Shown here one piece after another: positions 48,251-57,337 of a stretch of 64,000 nt of DNA. The position numbers and the translations under genes are program-made. The stretch spans positions 124,001-188,000 of the forward strand of contig JAAFIV010000005.1 in assembly GCA_013298775.1 (NCBI GenBank), in the 5' to 3' direction. This DNA comes from Ignavibacteria bacterium (GTDB lineage: Bacteria; Bacteroidota; Ignavibacteria; Kapaibacteriales; UBA4661). The notes under the pieces were generated by a model. It ran no database searches. It saw only the letters and a program-made list of their open reading frames with translations, and had not been told where the DNA came from. Each line of letters starts with the position of its first letter. Position 1 is the stretch's first letter.

Positions 48251-49063
48251 ATGCCAATTTTCCAACTCGTTGATTCCCAACGCGGTATTCTGATAATCGC
48301 AAACGACGCAGATACGCGCTCTACGCGGCATATCGCCTTGTTGTGCAAAGAGAAGAATCACTACTTTCGTATTTTCACCGAGAATCCTCTGGATGACGCA
48401 TGGGAAGACATTCAAGACCATGTTTTCAACGATATTGATGATACTCGTGCTTTCTCGCCGCATATTATTGTGGATTGCAATATCATCGTCCGCGACGACG
48501 CAGAATACATTATGCTGATAGACGAGCATCCCGATAGCATCGTTTTAAGTCTTTCCCCAACAACGACATCTGCCGCTCTTGCCCGTATTTATACGAGCAT
48601 CAACATTGCACGAGTGAATCTTCTTTCTGGTTTTTTTCCGCAAATGCAAACCGTAGAATTCGCGCCCGTTGTAACCATGAGCGAGGAGCATAAATATCAG
48701 GCAATACATTTTTTGGAGAGCTTGGGCGTGCAGACCGAAGAAATTCAAGATGTGGTCGGATTCATTACACCCCGCATTGTTGCTATGCTGGTGAATGAAG
48801 CTGCCTTTACGCTGATGGAAGAAACCGCCGGAATAAAGGATATTGATTTAGCAATGAAATTCGGCACAAATTACCCGCTTGCTCCCTTCCAATGGTCAGA
48901 CGAAATTGGTACAGATGTGGTCGTTGCTATTCTCGACGCGCTCTATGCGGAATATCATCAGGAACGCTACCGCGTGTGCCGTTTGCTCAGGCAGTATGTG
49001 AGCTTGAATTTGCTTGGAAAGAGCATCGGTGCTGGGTTTTATTCGTATAATTCTGGGATATAA
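48251..49063 (+). CDS. 3-hydroxyacyl-CoA dehydrogenase-like protein with degenerate NAD domain
   Basis: The product is 270 residues from the ATG at 48251. The C-terminal half (about 145-270) matches the dimerisation domain of 3-hydroxybutyryl-CoA dehydrogenase: V-G-F-I-T-P-R-I-V-A-M-L-V-N-E-A, D-I-D-L-A-M-K-F-G-T-N-Y-P-L and G-A-G-F-Y-S-Y. The N-terminal half aligns in layout (H-I-I-V-D-C-N-I, I-V-L-S-L-S-P-T-T-T) but lacks the GxGxxG dinucleotide motif. The catalytic His position (normally L-H-F-F-N-P) reads L-S-G-F-F-P. It is therefore probably not an active NAD-dependent dehydrogenase, or it uses other chemistry. Length is near the normal 282, so it is a diverged and not a truncated protein. 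Confidence 0.7.
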   Translation: MPIFQLVDSQRGILIIANDADTRSTRHIALLCKEKNHYFRIFTENPLDDAWEDIQDHVFNDIDDTRAFSPHIIVDCNIIVRDDAEYIMLIDEHPDSIVLSLSPTTTSAALARIYTSINIARVNLLSGFFPQMQTVEFAPVVTMSEEHKYQAIHFLESLGVQTEEIQDVVGFITPRIVAMLVNEAAFTLMEETAGIKDIDLAMKFGTNYPLAPFQWSDEIGTDVVVAILDALYAEYHQERYRVCRLLRQYVSLNLLGKSIGAGFYSYNSGI

Positions 49064-49089
49064 TTTCAGTTTCTCACTTTGTGCAGGAG

Positions 49090-49217
49090 ACCCCTCACCC
49101 AACCCTCTCCCAGAGGGAGAGGGCTTCAGAATCTTGTGCTTTCCAACCCTCGCCCTTTGGGAGAGGGTCTCGCACCGTCTTCGGAGCGAGGGGTGAGGGC
49201 ATACAGTGTGCGTAAAG
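49090..49217. repeat. CTCTCCC/GGGAGAG palindromic element, copy 2
   Basis: CCCCTCACCC...CTCTCCCAGAGGGAGAGGG (49090-49123) and the complementary TTTGGGAGAGGGTCTC...GGGGTGAGGG (49157-49199), ending GTGTGCGTAAAGTGG as copy 1's GTGCGTAAGGTGAG does. It sits just before the YfhO gene and lies in its reading frame, so it would give a false N-terminal extension. Confidence 0.75.
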
Positions 49218-49267
49218 TGGGGCAACATTACCTTTTCATCTCAACCCCTGTTTGTGGAGGAAATTTC

Positions 49268-51973
49268 ATGGCAAAACAGCCACACCCGTCTTCGGCGCAG
49301 AAACCGCGTCCTTCCGTAATCCCCGAACAATATCACTCGCTCTTGTACTGCGCCGCTCTAGCGATTGCGGTGCTGATATTCTTGCGCTCAACGCTCTTTG
49401 GCGGCGGCGTATTTGTGTCGTCCGACGGCATTTCCTCTGGGAGCTTTGTTCCCTACTTGGAAGCAGCGAAGAAGGCGGGAGAATTTCCCCTCTGGCTGCC
49501 GCATATTTTTTCGGGTTTGCCGAGCTACGCTGCCCTTCTCACGACGGGCGACCGGTGGTGGGATGTGATAATGGTGGTGTTTTACGGCATCACCAATGGC
49601 ATTGGAAGCCTCTTCCAGAGCGATGCAGCGCGGGTTGGTAGCTTTTACATTATCTACGGCATTGGCTTGTTTTTGCTGATGCGCATGAAGCAGCACGACC
49701 GCTTCGCGGCGTTCTTCACGGCATTTGCGGGCATTTTTTCAACCTTCGTGATTGTCTGGGTCATGATTGGACACAACACGAAACCAATGGCGTTAATGAC
49801 CTTACCGTATATTCTGATGTGCTTAGAAAAGCTCCGCGAGCGGTTTAGCATCTTTTACGCGGCGGTGCTGTTTATCGTGGTGCATATTTTGGTGGAATCC
49901 ACACACGTACAGATGAGCTTTTATGCGGCGTGTTGCTTTGGGTTGTATTTCGTCTTTGAGACCATTTCGCGCCTTGTAAAAAAAGAAGCAATTACAGGCA
50001 TTATGCGAGCGGCGGGCGTACTTGTGGTGGCGGGCGGTTTGGCGTTTGCAATGGCTTCCGACCGCTATTTGTCGGTGTTGGAATACACGCCCTACTCCAC
50101 GCGCAGCACCGCGCCGATTGAAAAAACCGTCGGGCAAAAGCAGGATGCTTCGGGCGGTTTTGATTACGAATACGCGACAAATTGGTCGTTTTCACCCGAA
50201 GAAATGATGACCTTTTTTGTGCCGAATTACTTCGGTTTTGGGAAAATGAAAATCGGCGAAGAAGTGCAATCCACCTACTGGGGACAAATGCCCTTCACCG
50301 ACGCAGCAAACTACATGGGCATTGGCGTACTCGTGCTGGCGGGCTTTGGCGCGTGGAAGTTTCGGCGCGATTCCTTTGTGCAGTTCCTCGTCGCAATGGC
50401 TCTCTTCGCGCTTGTGCTGTCATTTGGGAAAAATCTGCCTCTTCTGTACAATTTCTTTTTCAATGTTGTTCCCGGATTCAACAAGTTTCGTGCGCCCTCG
50501 ATGGCACTCGCGCTCACGCAATTTGCGGTGCCAATTCTCGCGGGCTTCGGTATAACCGCGCTTCTTGCCGTGCGTCGCGGTGTGGCGTTTCATAGCGAAT
50601 CGGACGAAGCAGACCATACGGAAACATCAGAAATTCATAAAGATTCGCACAAAGATTCTCACAAGGACGCGCATAAACACACGCACGGTGCGCACGATGC
50701 CGCTCGCACTCGTGGCGCGAAAAAGCAGAACACGGATTCGCCAGAATTGCAGCAAGCGCAGCGAAATTGGTTGCTTTTTGGTGTCGGCGGAACGGCGTTA
50801 TTCCTTGTTGCGGGGCTGTTGTTTGGCGTTGTTGGCAAGGAATCGTATCGCTCGGCAGTGCAGACGGCAACAAAGGCGCAATACGCGCCCGCAATCGCGC
50901 AATATCAAGGCACAGAGCAGTTTGTAGGTGTGCAGCAGCGCGTGGAACAGATTGCGCAAGAACGCTCGGCGCAAGTGTATGACTTGATGATAACGGATTG
51001 GTACGTTACGGCGTTTATCGCGCTCGCGTTCGCGCTTGCCGTGTGGCTATTTGTGCGGAAAATGTTGCCCGAAACGCTCTTCTTTGCTGCGCTCGCGCTG
51101 CTTCTTGTCATTGACCTTTGGCGCGTGGACCTTCGCCCAATGGAAATTTCCAAGCAAGATTACAAACAATCCGTTTTCCGCAAAACCGACGCAATTTCCT
51201 TCATCCAGCAAGATACCTCGCTTTTCCGCGTGGCAGATTTCGCGCAGCAAGCAAACGTGCTGGCGTACTTCGGTTTGCAACACGTTCACGGTTATCATTC
51301 GGCAAAGATGAGGATTTATCAGGATTTGCTGGATGTTGCGGGCAATGGCGGTGGCTCGGTGATTACAAATCCGTTTTTGTGGAATTTGATGAACGTGAAG
51401 TATATTCTCTCCGACCGCCCGATTAGCGAAGGAATGGAGCCGAGTTTCAAATCGCAGGAAACGCAAATGTTGGTGTATGAGAATCCGTCCGTGTTGCCAC
51501 GCGCATTTTTGGTGAATAAAGTCCAAGTGGCGCAGCAAATGGAGATTTTACAGCATTTGAAAAAAGGCGATTTTAGCGCGTTGGATGTTGCCTTTATCGA
51601 AAAACCGCTTTCAATTCCGCTTGATACCATCGTTGGCGAGCCAATCGAGCATGTAAACCGCGTAAAATCTACCACGTTCAAAAATGAATTGGTCAAATTC
51701 GAGGTGGATGCGACGGGAACGAACTTTTTGTTTGTGAGCGAAGTATATTATCCAGCAGGTTGGAAAGCGTATATTGACGGCAAAGAAACGGAAATTGTGA
51801 AAGCAAATTACGCCTTTCGTGGCGTGGTCGTGCCGCAAGGAAAACACACCGTCGAGATGCGCTTCACCTCTCAAAAATTCTCGCTTGGCAAGAATCTCAG
51901 CCTTGCTGGAAACGTGATTGTTCTCGCGCTCTTAGGCGTAGGCGTTTGGCAAATGAGAAAGCCGAAAGCCTGA
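49268..51973 (+). CDS. YfhO-family multi-pass membrane protein with His-rich loop
   Basis: The product is 901 residues from the ATG at 49268, which has a GGAGGA ribosome-binding site 6 bases upstream. More than ten membrane helices are spread along the chain. The extracytoplasmic C-terminal part ends Y-Y-P-A-G-W-K-A-Y-I-D-G-K-E and P-Q-G-K-H-T-V-E-M-R-F, the YfhO hallmark. This family is distantly related to GT-C glycosyltransferases that use lipid-linked sugars. Near residues 450-480 it carries an insertion rich in His, Asp and Lys (repeats of H-K-D-S, then H-K-H-T-H-G-A-H), probably a flexible loop. The sugar or acceptor is unknown. Confidence 0.85.
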   Translation: MAKQPHPSSAQKPRPSVIPEQYHSLLYCAALAIAVLIFLRSTLFGGGVFVSSDGISSGSFVPYLEAAKKAGEFPLWLPHIFSGLPSYAALLTTGDRWWDVIMVVFYGITNGIGSLFQSDAARVGSFYIIYGIGLFLLMRMKQHDRFAAFFTAFAGIFSTFVIVWVMIGHNTKPMALMTLPYILMCLEKLRERFSIFYAAVLFIVVHILVESTHVQMSFYAACCFGLYFVFETISRLVKKEAITGIMRAAGVLVVAGGLAFAMASDRYLSVLEYTPYSTRSTAPIEKTVGQKQDASGGFDYEYATNWSFSPEEMMTFFVPNYFGFGKMKIGEEVQSTYWGQMPFTDAANYMGIGVLVLAGFGAWKFRRDSFVQFLVAMALFALVLSFGKNLPLLYNFFFNVVPGFNKFRAPSMALALTQFAVPILAGFGITALLAVRRGVAFHSESDEADHTETSEIHKDSHKDSHKDAHKHTHGAHDAARTRGAKKQNTDSPELQQAQRNWLLFGVGGTALFLVAGLLFGVVGKESYRSAVQTATKAQYAPAIAQYQGTEQFVGVQQRVEQIAQERSAQVYDLMITDWYVTAFIALAFALAVWLFVRKMLPETLFFAALALLLVIDLWRVDLRPMEISKQDYKQSVFRKTDAISFIQQDTSLFRVADFAQQANVLAYFGLQHVHGYHSAKMRIYQDLLDVAGNGGGSVITNPFLWNLMNVKYILSDRPISEGMEPSFKSQETQMLVYENPSVLPRAFLVNKVQVAQQMEILQHLKKGDFSALDVAFIEKPLSIPLDTIVGEPIEHVNRVKSTTFKNELVKFEVDATGTNFLFVSEVYYPAGWKAYIDGKETEIVKANYAFRGVVVPQGKHTVEMRFTSQKFSLGKNLSLAGNVIVLALLGVGVWQMRKPKA

Positions 51974-51999
51974 TACATACTGGCATTGACAGATTTTCC

Positions 52000-52037
52000 G
52001 TGAGGCTCTGACTTCTTAGTCAGGGTCTCACTTTTTT
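52000..52037. repeat. GTGAGGCTC element, copy 2, likely terminator
   Basis: GTGAGGCTCTGAC (52000-52012) pairs, apart from a mismatch or two, with GTCAGGGTCTCAC (52019-52031), and TTTTTTT follows at once. It lies 26 bases after the YfhO stop and probably ends that transcript, showing that this repeat type can act as a terminator. Confidence 0.65.
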
Positions 52038-52073
52038 TCTAACCCTCTTGACTTCAAACCCGCACCAAACCTC

Positions 52074-52715
52074 ATGGCACAGCAACCTCTCACGACACAA
52101 GAACTCACCACGTACATCCACGAACACCTTGAACACAAGGCAGAATCTACCTTGCAGGTAATTGAAATTCCCGATGAGATTTTTTGGAACATTCAAAAAG
52201 AACAAGCAAAAGAGCTTGCCGAACACTTTGGCACAAACGTCTTTCTTCGGCTTCCCGCCTCCGAGCGAGTATTTTTTGAATGGCTAAAAGAGCAAGAAGA
52301 AAGCGTCTGGAACGACCTCTGGGCAAGCGATTTCCCTGATGAAACCGAGCAGACCGAGCCATATCTGGTGGGAATCGGCTTGCTGCCTGAAATGGTTACG
52401 GAAGCGCGTGGTTTCCCGATTTGCGACCTCTCCACACAGCCAAACTACTTTTTTTCCTACAAAAACTTCAATGCCGAAGAAATTAAACCCATGATAGATG
52501 CTGTTGTTCAGCGCATGGAGGACGGCAAAGAACTCTCGGCAAAAGAGGGATTTCTCATGGAAATACGCCGTGCGCCGATAGATGCGTGGCGGTTTGCATA
52601 CACGTATGGTCAGCCAATTCAAGCAATAAAGCGCGTTGCAGCAGATTTAGTCGAAGACGGCGTGTTGCGCACGGCAGACCGCGAGAATATGTCGGACTTT
52701 TGGGGTTGGGAGTAG
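52074..52715 (+). CDS. Hypothetical protein, 213 residues
   Basis: The product is soluble, acidic, without signal peptide or membrane segment. I do not recognise a family. Visible features are a helical N-terminus (H-E-H-L-E-H-K-A), the W-x-x-I-Q-K-E-Q-A-K-E-L-A-E motif at about 44-58, F-F-E-W-L-K-E-Q-E-E-S-V-W near residue 75 and Y-F-F-S-Y-K-N-F-N at about 125. It ends in F-W-G-W-E. It stands alone between a terminator-like repeat and a 380-base gap. Confidence 0.6.
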   Translation: MAQQPLTTQELTTYIHEHLEHKAESTLQVIEIPDEIFWNIQKEQAKELAEHFGTNVFLRLPASERVFFEWLKEQEESVWNDLWASDFPDETEQTEPYLVGIGLLPEMVTEARGFPICDLSTQPNYFFSYKNFNAEEIKPMIDAVVQRMEDGKELSAKEGFLMEIRRAPIDAWRFAYTYGQPIQAIKRVAADLVEDGVLRTADRENMSDFWGWE

Positions 52716-53096
52716 ATTCTGTGCCGTTTGCAACCTATTTCCTGCTCAATAGTTCTTGCGACAACGCGGCGTTGCCTCCACAAAGACACCATTTTACACT
52801 TCTTAACATTACATTCCCCAGCAAATTATGTATGTTTGCTTGCCACGTTTGCCAACGTGTAAACATCGGGAAATCATACACCGCCTGTACAGGATAGAGT
52901 GATATGTGCATGAATATTTTTGTGGCTGGATTTGTCAAATAGTTGTCCAAAAAAATGCTTCCTCTGGGGCTGTTTTTTTAATGGCATGTTCAACCAAAAA
53001 CTCAACAGTGAAATCTCCTGAAAAAGGCTTGATGACGTGATGCTCACGCTATTTTTTTGTCTTTTTCTTTTTCTCTACTTCATATTTACGAGTATT
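52716..53096. other. Intergenic region before the DUF4397 protein
   Basis: 381 bases without a credible gene. TATGTTTG (52831-52838) matches the -7 consensus but has no TTTG at the right distance and lies 260 bases from the next start. No hairpin or repeat seen. Confidence 0.4.
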
Positions 53097-56000
53097 ATGA
53101 CTGCTTCTGTACGCACACAATTTCGCCTATACATGGCGTTATTGCTGGGGTTTGTGTTTGGAATACACACGCTGCACACGGCTTTGAATGCACAGGTCAT
53201 CACGCTTGCACCGCAAACAGTGAACATACCGACAACCTTGCAAATGATTCACAACTCTCCCGACCCCGCGCTCAGTCCGATAGATATTTCGCTTGGCGGT
53301 ATGTTGTCGAACATTGGGCAATCCTTCGCGCCCGTGCAGACTGGCGCACGTTTCCGCACTTCTACGCCGCCTCTTCTCAGCATTGGCGGAAACACGGTTG
53401 ATAGTATGTTCTCGAAGCCGCTTGCTGTGCGCCTTAGCTCGCAAATGAGCCGACTTTCGGCTCAGGACAACGCAGGTATTCCTTTTGCGGTGGGCAAAGG
53501 CGCGAATGTCGTGATTCTAAGCGGTGTTCAGAACCCACGCCGTTTTGTATCGAATCCAAATAGCATTCCCACCGATAAACGTTTTGCGCAATTTATTGAT
53601 ACAACAACCATCACAACATCAGCAACGGTGCGCCTTCTCGTCTATCACGGCGTAACGGACGCGCCGCAGTTGGATGTGATTGTGCGAGGCGTGGGACGCA
53701 TTGCACGGCTTTCCTACGGCGAAGGTATGTTTGTGGATGTTCCAACGGCAGATTACGAGATTGAAATGCGCGGTTCCACCACAACGACGCTCTACGGCTT
53801 GTACAATATGCCCTTGCAAACGCTGAATCTCGGCGGGCAACGCGCAACGCTGATGTCGTCGGGGTTCTTGGCAACAAGATTGTCGAACAATCGCCGCGTC
53901 CAAGCCCAGTACGGAAGTCCCTTTGCTGCAATTCTTGTGCCGTCGGATTCGCTCTCGCAAGCAATTCGCCTGTTCTCGCCCACCCCGCCGCCGCCGCCGC
54001 CAACCACGCTACAACTCATTCACAATTCCCCCGACCCCAGCTTTAATCGGATGTCTATTTGGGCTGGAACGGCGGTTACATCGGGTTCGATTCGCTTTAT
54101 TCCCTTTATTCAGCAATTTACCTATCGCAACGCCACACAAAGCACAAATGCGTTTATTACCACGATTCCCACTGGTGGCGGTGGTCCAGGTGGCGGTCCG
54201 ATTACCGTTATTCGAGAAGAAATCAATTTTGGAAGCGTTTTAGGAACGGTGTTGGCAATCAATCCCGCGTTGAATAATATCCGCCCTGGACAAACGCTGA
54301 ATTTTACACGCTTTCCGGGCGCGAGTATCACACGCGGAAGCAGCATTATTCTTGCGCATGGCGTTTCTACGCCAAATACTTTCGCACAAAATCCCGATAC
54401 CACCCTCGATAGACTTCTCCGCCTTTCCACCTTCACCGACCCCTTTGACGAGGTTGATACAAATCTCGTCCGCGTACTGCTCTTTCACGGCGTAACCGAC
54501 GCGCCACGAGCGGATTTCATCATCCGCGAAACTGGCGATACGCTGGCAACCTTGAAATATGGTCAAGGGCAATACGTTACGCTGAACCCCGAATTATACA
54601 CGTTGGATGTTCTTGTGAGCGATGGCGAAGAAGCTCTCGGCTCCTTTGTGCTGCCGCTTGGCGAACACATCGGACAGCGCATTACGGTTATGACATCGGG
54701 CTTTTTGAATTCTGCGGCAAACCGCAATGGTTCGCCGTTTGCGGGAGTGCTGGTGTCGCCGCGCCCGGGACGGCAGCCCGACGTTTTACGCGCTCTGCCC
54801 GCTCCGACGTTGCTCGCGCCCACAACCTTGCAGCTTATCCATAATTCGCCAGATTTATCCTTATCGCCAGTGCGGGTCTGGCTTGGACGACCAACGAATA
54901 ATAATAATATTCCGCCGTTCAATCCGATGAATCCTAATGCTCCTGCCGCTCCAGAGACCGTAACAAATTTTTCTATTCTCGAATCGCCCTTGCGTTATCG
55001 CAATGGAAACTTGGCGCAATCTGGCTTTGGCGACTTCATTCCGTTTTACAAAGACGTAATTTCCGTACCGCTTTCGCTTGTTCTCACGACAACTGCTTCG
55101 CGCACCGTTACAACGGCATTGTACCGCACACCATTCATCATTGGTCGTGGCGCGAACATCCTGATTTCATCAGGTGTTCAGCGTACACGCAGTTATGCCG
55201 CCAATCCCGACGGTATTCCCACAGCAACGCAAATACGCCAGTTTATTGATACCTACCGCCTCACAACGACCGATGTTGTGCGCCTTTTCGCCTACAATGG
55301 CTTGACGGACGCACCACAACTAGAGTTTGTCGCACGGGGCAATTTCCCCATGCAAAGCACTGTCGCAAACGTCAGCACCGTTGGCACAACGACGATAACG
55401 ACCATTAGCACGATTACCGTCTATACCGCATCAACAGTGTCCTTGGGCAGATATCGCTTTGGCGAAGGCGGATTCACCACCCTTCCAACGGGCGATTATG
55501 CGATTGATGTGCGTGTGGCAGCCTCGCAAAGCACCGTTGCAAGCTATTCTGCAACACTCGCAACCATGCAGCTTGGCGGGCAACGTATCACGCTTACGCC
55601 TTCTGGCTTTTGGAATTATTCGGCACAAAATCAAACGGGAAATCCGTGGCAAATGCTGGCAGTTGTGAACACGCTCGAAGCACTCACCAGCACCATCAAC
55701 ACCGTAACAGTGGCGACAACAACCACAGGAACACTCGTAACCTTGATTACGACCAGCACTATTCCAATGCCGCATAGTTTCTTGCTTCCTGTGTTGCAAC
55801 TGCCGAAATCTGGCTCTAGTGCTGCTTTCTCCGACGATGGCAGCGCAGAAGCGTTTGCAGGAAATGAAACAGCGTATCAAGTAGAACTCACACAAAATGC
55901 AGAATCTACGCTGCTTCGCAGCTATCCGAATCCAGCAAACAATGAAACTGCGGTGCGCTACATTTTGCCAACATCCTCCGAAGTGCGTATCAGTCTTTAC

Positions 56001-56162
56001 GACGCACGTGGGCAGCGTATTACGGAATTTGCGCCTGCCCAGCAAGCGGCAGGCGAGCATTTGCTTCGCTTGGATGTGAGCGCATTGCCACAAGGCGCGT
56101 ATCATCTCGTTCTTTCGCATGGCAAAGGCGTAAGCCGAGTATTGGTGCAGGTTGTACGGTAA
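53097..56162 (+). CDS. Secreted protein with three DUF4397-like domains and T9SS sorting domain
   Basis: The product is 1021 residues. A signal peptide runs from the ATG at 53097 to A-L-N-A-Q. Three units each begin T-L-Q-x-I-H-N-S-P-D (about residues 45, 300 and 578), the DUF4397 opening, and share H-G-V-T-D-A-P or N-G-L-T-D-A-P and A-R-G/R-G-x-x-R segments. Units 1 and 2 are linked by a poly-Pro stretch. The C-terminal ~80 residues, S-Y-P-N-P-A-N-N-E-T-A-V-R-Y to V-S-R-V-L-V-Q-V-V-R, are a type A Por sorting signal. The protein is exported through the type IX system and anchored or released at the surface. Function unknown; adhesion or a matrix role is a guess. Confidence 0.85.
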   Translation: MTASVRTQFRLYMALLLGFVFGIHTLHTALNAQVITLAPQTVNIPTTLQMIHNSPDPALSPIDISLGGMLSNIGQSFAPVQTGARFRTSTPPLLSIGGNTVDSMFSKPLAVRLSSQMSRLSAQDNAGIPFAVGKGANVVILSGVQNPRRFVSNPNSIPTDKRFAQFIDTTTITTSATVRLLVYHGVTDAPQLDVIVRGVGRIARLSYGEGMFVDVPTADYEIEMRGSTTTTLYGLYNMPLQTLNLGGQRATLMSSGFLATRLSNNRRVQAQYGSPFAAILVPSDSLSQAIRLFSPTPPPPPPTTLQLIHNSPDPSFNRMSIWAGTAVTSGSIRFIPFIQQFTYRNATQSTNAFITTIPTGGGGPGGGPITVIREEINFGSVLGTVLAINPALNNIRPGQTLNFTRFPGASITRGSSIILAHGVSTPNTFAQNPDTTLDRLLRLSTFTDPFDEVDTNLVRVLLFHGVTDAPRADFIIRETGDTLATLKYGQGQYVTLNPELYTLDVLVSDGEEALGSFVLPLGEHIGQRITVMTSGFLNSAANRNGSPFAGVLVSPRPGRQPDVLRALPAPTLLAPTTLQLIHNSPDLSLSPVRVWLGRPTNNNNIPPFNPMNPNAPAAPETVTNFSILESPLRYRNGNLAQSGFGDFIPFYKDVISVPLSLVLTTTASRTVTTALYRTPFIIGRGANILISSGVQRTRSYAANPDGIPTATQIRQFIDTYRLTTTDVVRLFAYNGLTDAPQLEFVARGNFPMQSTVANVSTVGTTTITTISTITVYTASTVSLGRYRFGEGGFTTLPTGDYAIDVRVAASQSTVASYSATLATMQLGGQRITLTPSGFWNYSAQNQTGNPWQMLAVVNTLEALTSTINTVTVATTTTGTLVTLITTSTIPMPHSFLLPVLQLPKSGSSAAFSDDGSAEAFAGNETAYQVELTQNAESTLLRSYPNPANNETAVRYILPTSSEVRISLYDARGQRITEFAPAQQAAGEHLLRLDVSALPQGAYHLVLSHGKGVSRVLVQVVR

Positions 56163-56220
56163 CAATTGCTCTTCTCGTCCTCCGCTTTCTGAAGCGGTGA
56201 ACGGGTTTCACGGAAAAGAA

Positions 56221-56262
56221 AAATCCCCTGTATGGCGTAATTGCTGTGCGGGGGATTTTTTT
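56221..56262 (+). terminator. Terminator after the T9SS cargo gene
   Basis: AAATCCCC (56221-56228) pairs with GGGGATTT (56251-56258) around a 22-base loop, and TTTT continues to 56262. It lies about 60 bases after the stop. Confidence 0.75.
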
Positions 56263-56379
56263 GTACCATGAAAAATTGTTACCAAGTGTTAAAAACCCTA
56301 GAATTCATGCGGCATTGAGGCAAGAAAACGGTAGATTGCCACACAACAAACACTCCTCCACAAACCGCATCAATGCTTC

Positions 56380-57150
56380 ATGCTTCCTATTCTCAGCCTT
56401 CTTGCTGCCCTTGTGCTGTTCTCCACAACAAGTTTTGCACAAGGAAATACGCCTCAAACTCAAGATTCTACGCGCTCTTCCACGCAACCGCTTGGCACAA
56501 CAACGCCGGGCGAATATCCCTTCACACCCGAGCAAGACCGCCAGTTTTATCAAGCTCTCAGCCAGTACGTGATTGGTGCGGTGCGCTTTCGCTTCGATGC
56601 TCAACGAACAACGGTGCAGCGCATCAATGAAGCCATGTTTGGGACGTTGAGCGAAAGTATTGCGGGGCGAAATATGGATTTTTCGTACGAGATGTTTACG
56701 CCAAATTCCCGTGCGAATCGCTTGTACGTGCGCGACCGTTTAGCCTCGTTTGATATTGCTGGTGTACGCTCGTCGTCGCACATTCAGGGCATTGACCGCG
56801 AAGAAGAAGAATCGGCGCGGAAGCTGCGGGAATTTTTCGGTATCAAGGAAGATATTTCCGCAAACGTGATGGATAAATCCTACAAGTTTTTGGAAATGTT
56901 GGGCTTGCGCGAGAACGTTAGCCCGCAACTTGAATATACATTAGAGCAAGAATCCCTCGTCGATGTGTGGATTATTTCGCTGGAATCGCGGCAAATTAAG
57001 CATCTCCTCAGCGCACGGCAACCCGAAGGCACACATACCATCACGTGGAATGGCACAAACGACGACAACCTCCGAATGCCGCGTGGATACTACATCGGAC
57101 AGGTTTTTGCTGATAAAAAGCGGATTCTACAAAAGGGAATTCGCTGGTAA
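56380..57150 (+). CDS. Secreted protein with FlgD/Por-like C-terminal Ig fold
   Basis: The product is 256 residues. Signal peptide M-L-P-I-L-S-L-L-A-A-L-V to S-F-A-Q at the start. The middle is helical and polar (residues 45-170, no known family). The C-terminal ~65 residues fit a FlgD-type Ig domain: V-D-V-W-I-I-S-L-E-S-R-Q, then E-G-T-H-T-I-T-W-N-G-T-N-D-D-N and R-M-P-R-G-Y-Y-I-G-Q-V. This is the fold that caps many secreted proteins of the phylum. It may be a cargo or a surface subunit; the helical middle part is not recognised. Confidence 0.68.
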   Translation: MLPILSLLAALVLFSTTSFAQGNTPQTQDSTRSSTQPLGTTTPGEYPFTPEQDRQFYQALSQYVIGAVRFRFDAQRTTVQRINEAMFGTLSESIAGRNMDFSYEMFTPNSRANRLYVRDRLASFDIAGVRSSSHIQGIDREEEESARKLREFFGIKEDISANVMDKSYKFLEMLGLRENVSPQLEYTLEQESLVDVWIISLESRQIKHLLSARQPEGTHTITWNGTNDDNLRMPRGYYIGQVFADKKRILQKGIRW

Positions 57151-57164
57151 AAATGCTGAGGACT

Positions 57165-57246
57165 GTGAAGCTCTCAATTCTTATTGAGGGTCTCACTTCC
57201 ACACAAGAAAAAGTGAGACCCTCGCCAAGAAGCGAGAGCCTCACTT
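57165..57246. repeat. GTGAGGCTC element, copy 3
   Basis: GTGAAGCTCTCAATTC...GAGGGTCTCACTT (57165-57198) is followed by AAGTGAGACCCTCGCC...GAGAGCCTCACTT (57211-57246). Two hairpins stand in tandem, as in copy 1, between the FlgD-fold gene and the peptidase gene. Confidence 0.75.
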
Positions 57247-57337
57247 TCTTTTCCACACACAAAATTTTTGGCATACATTCTGCACGTCTCCTTGCCAAAA
57301 ATAATAACCGATTCAATCAGTGTTTGTGAAAAAAATT

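Noticed and set aside
49079-49267. 63-codon N-terminal extension of the YfhO protein
   Set aside because: It translates a palindromic repeat; the ATG at 49268 has a strong ribosome-binding site.
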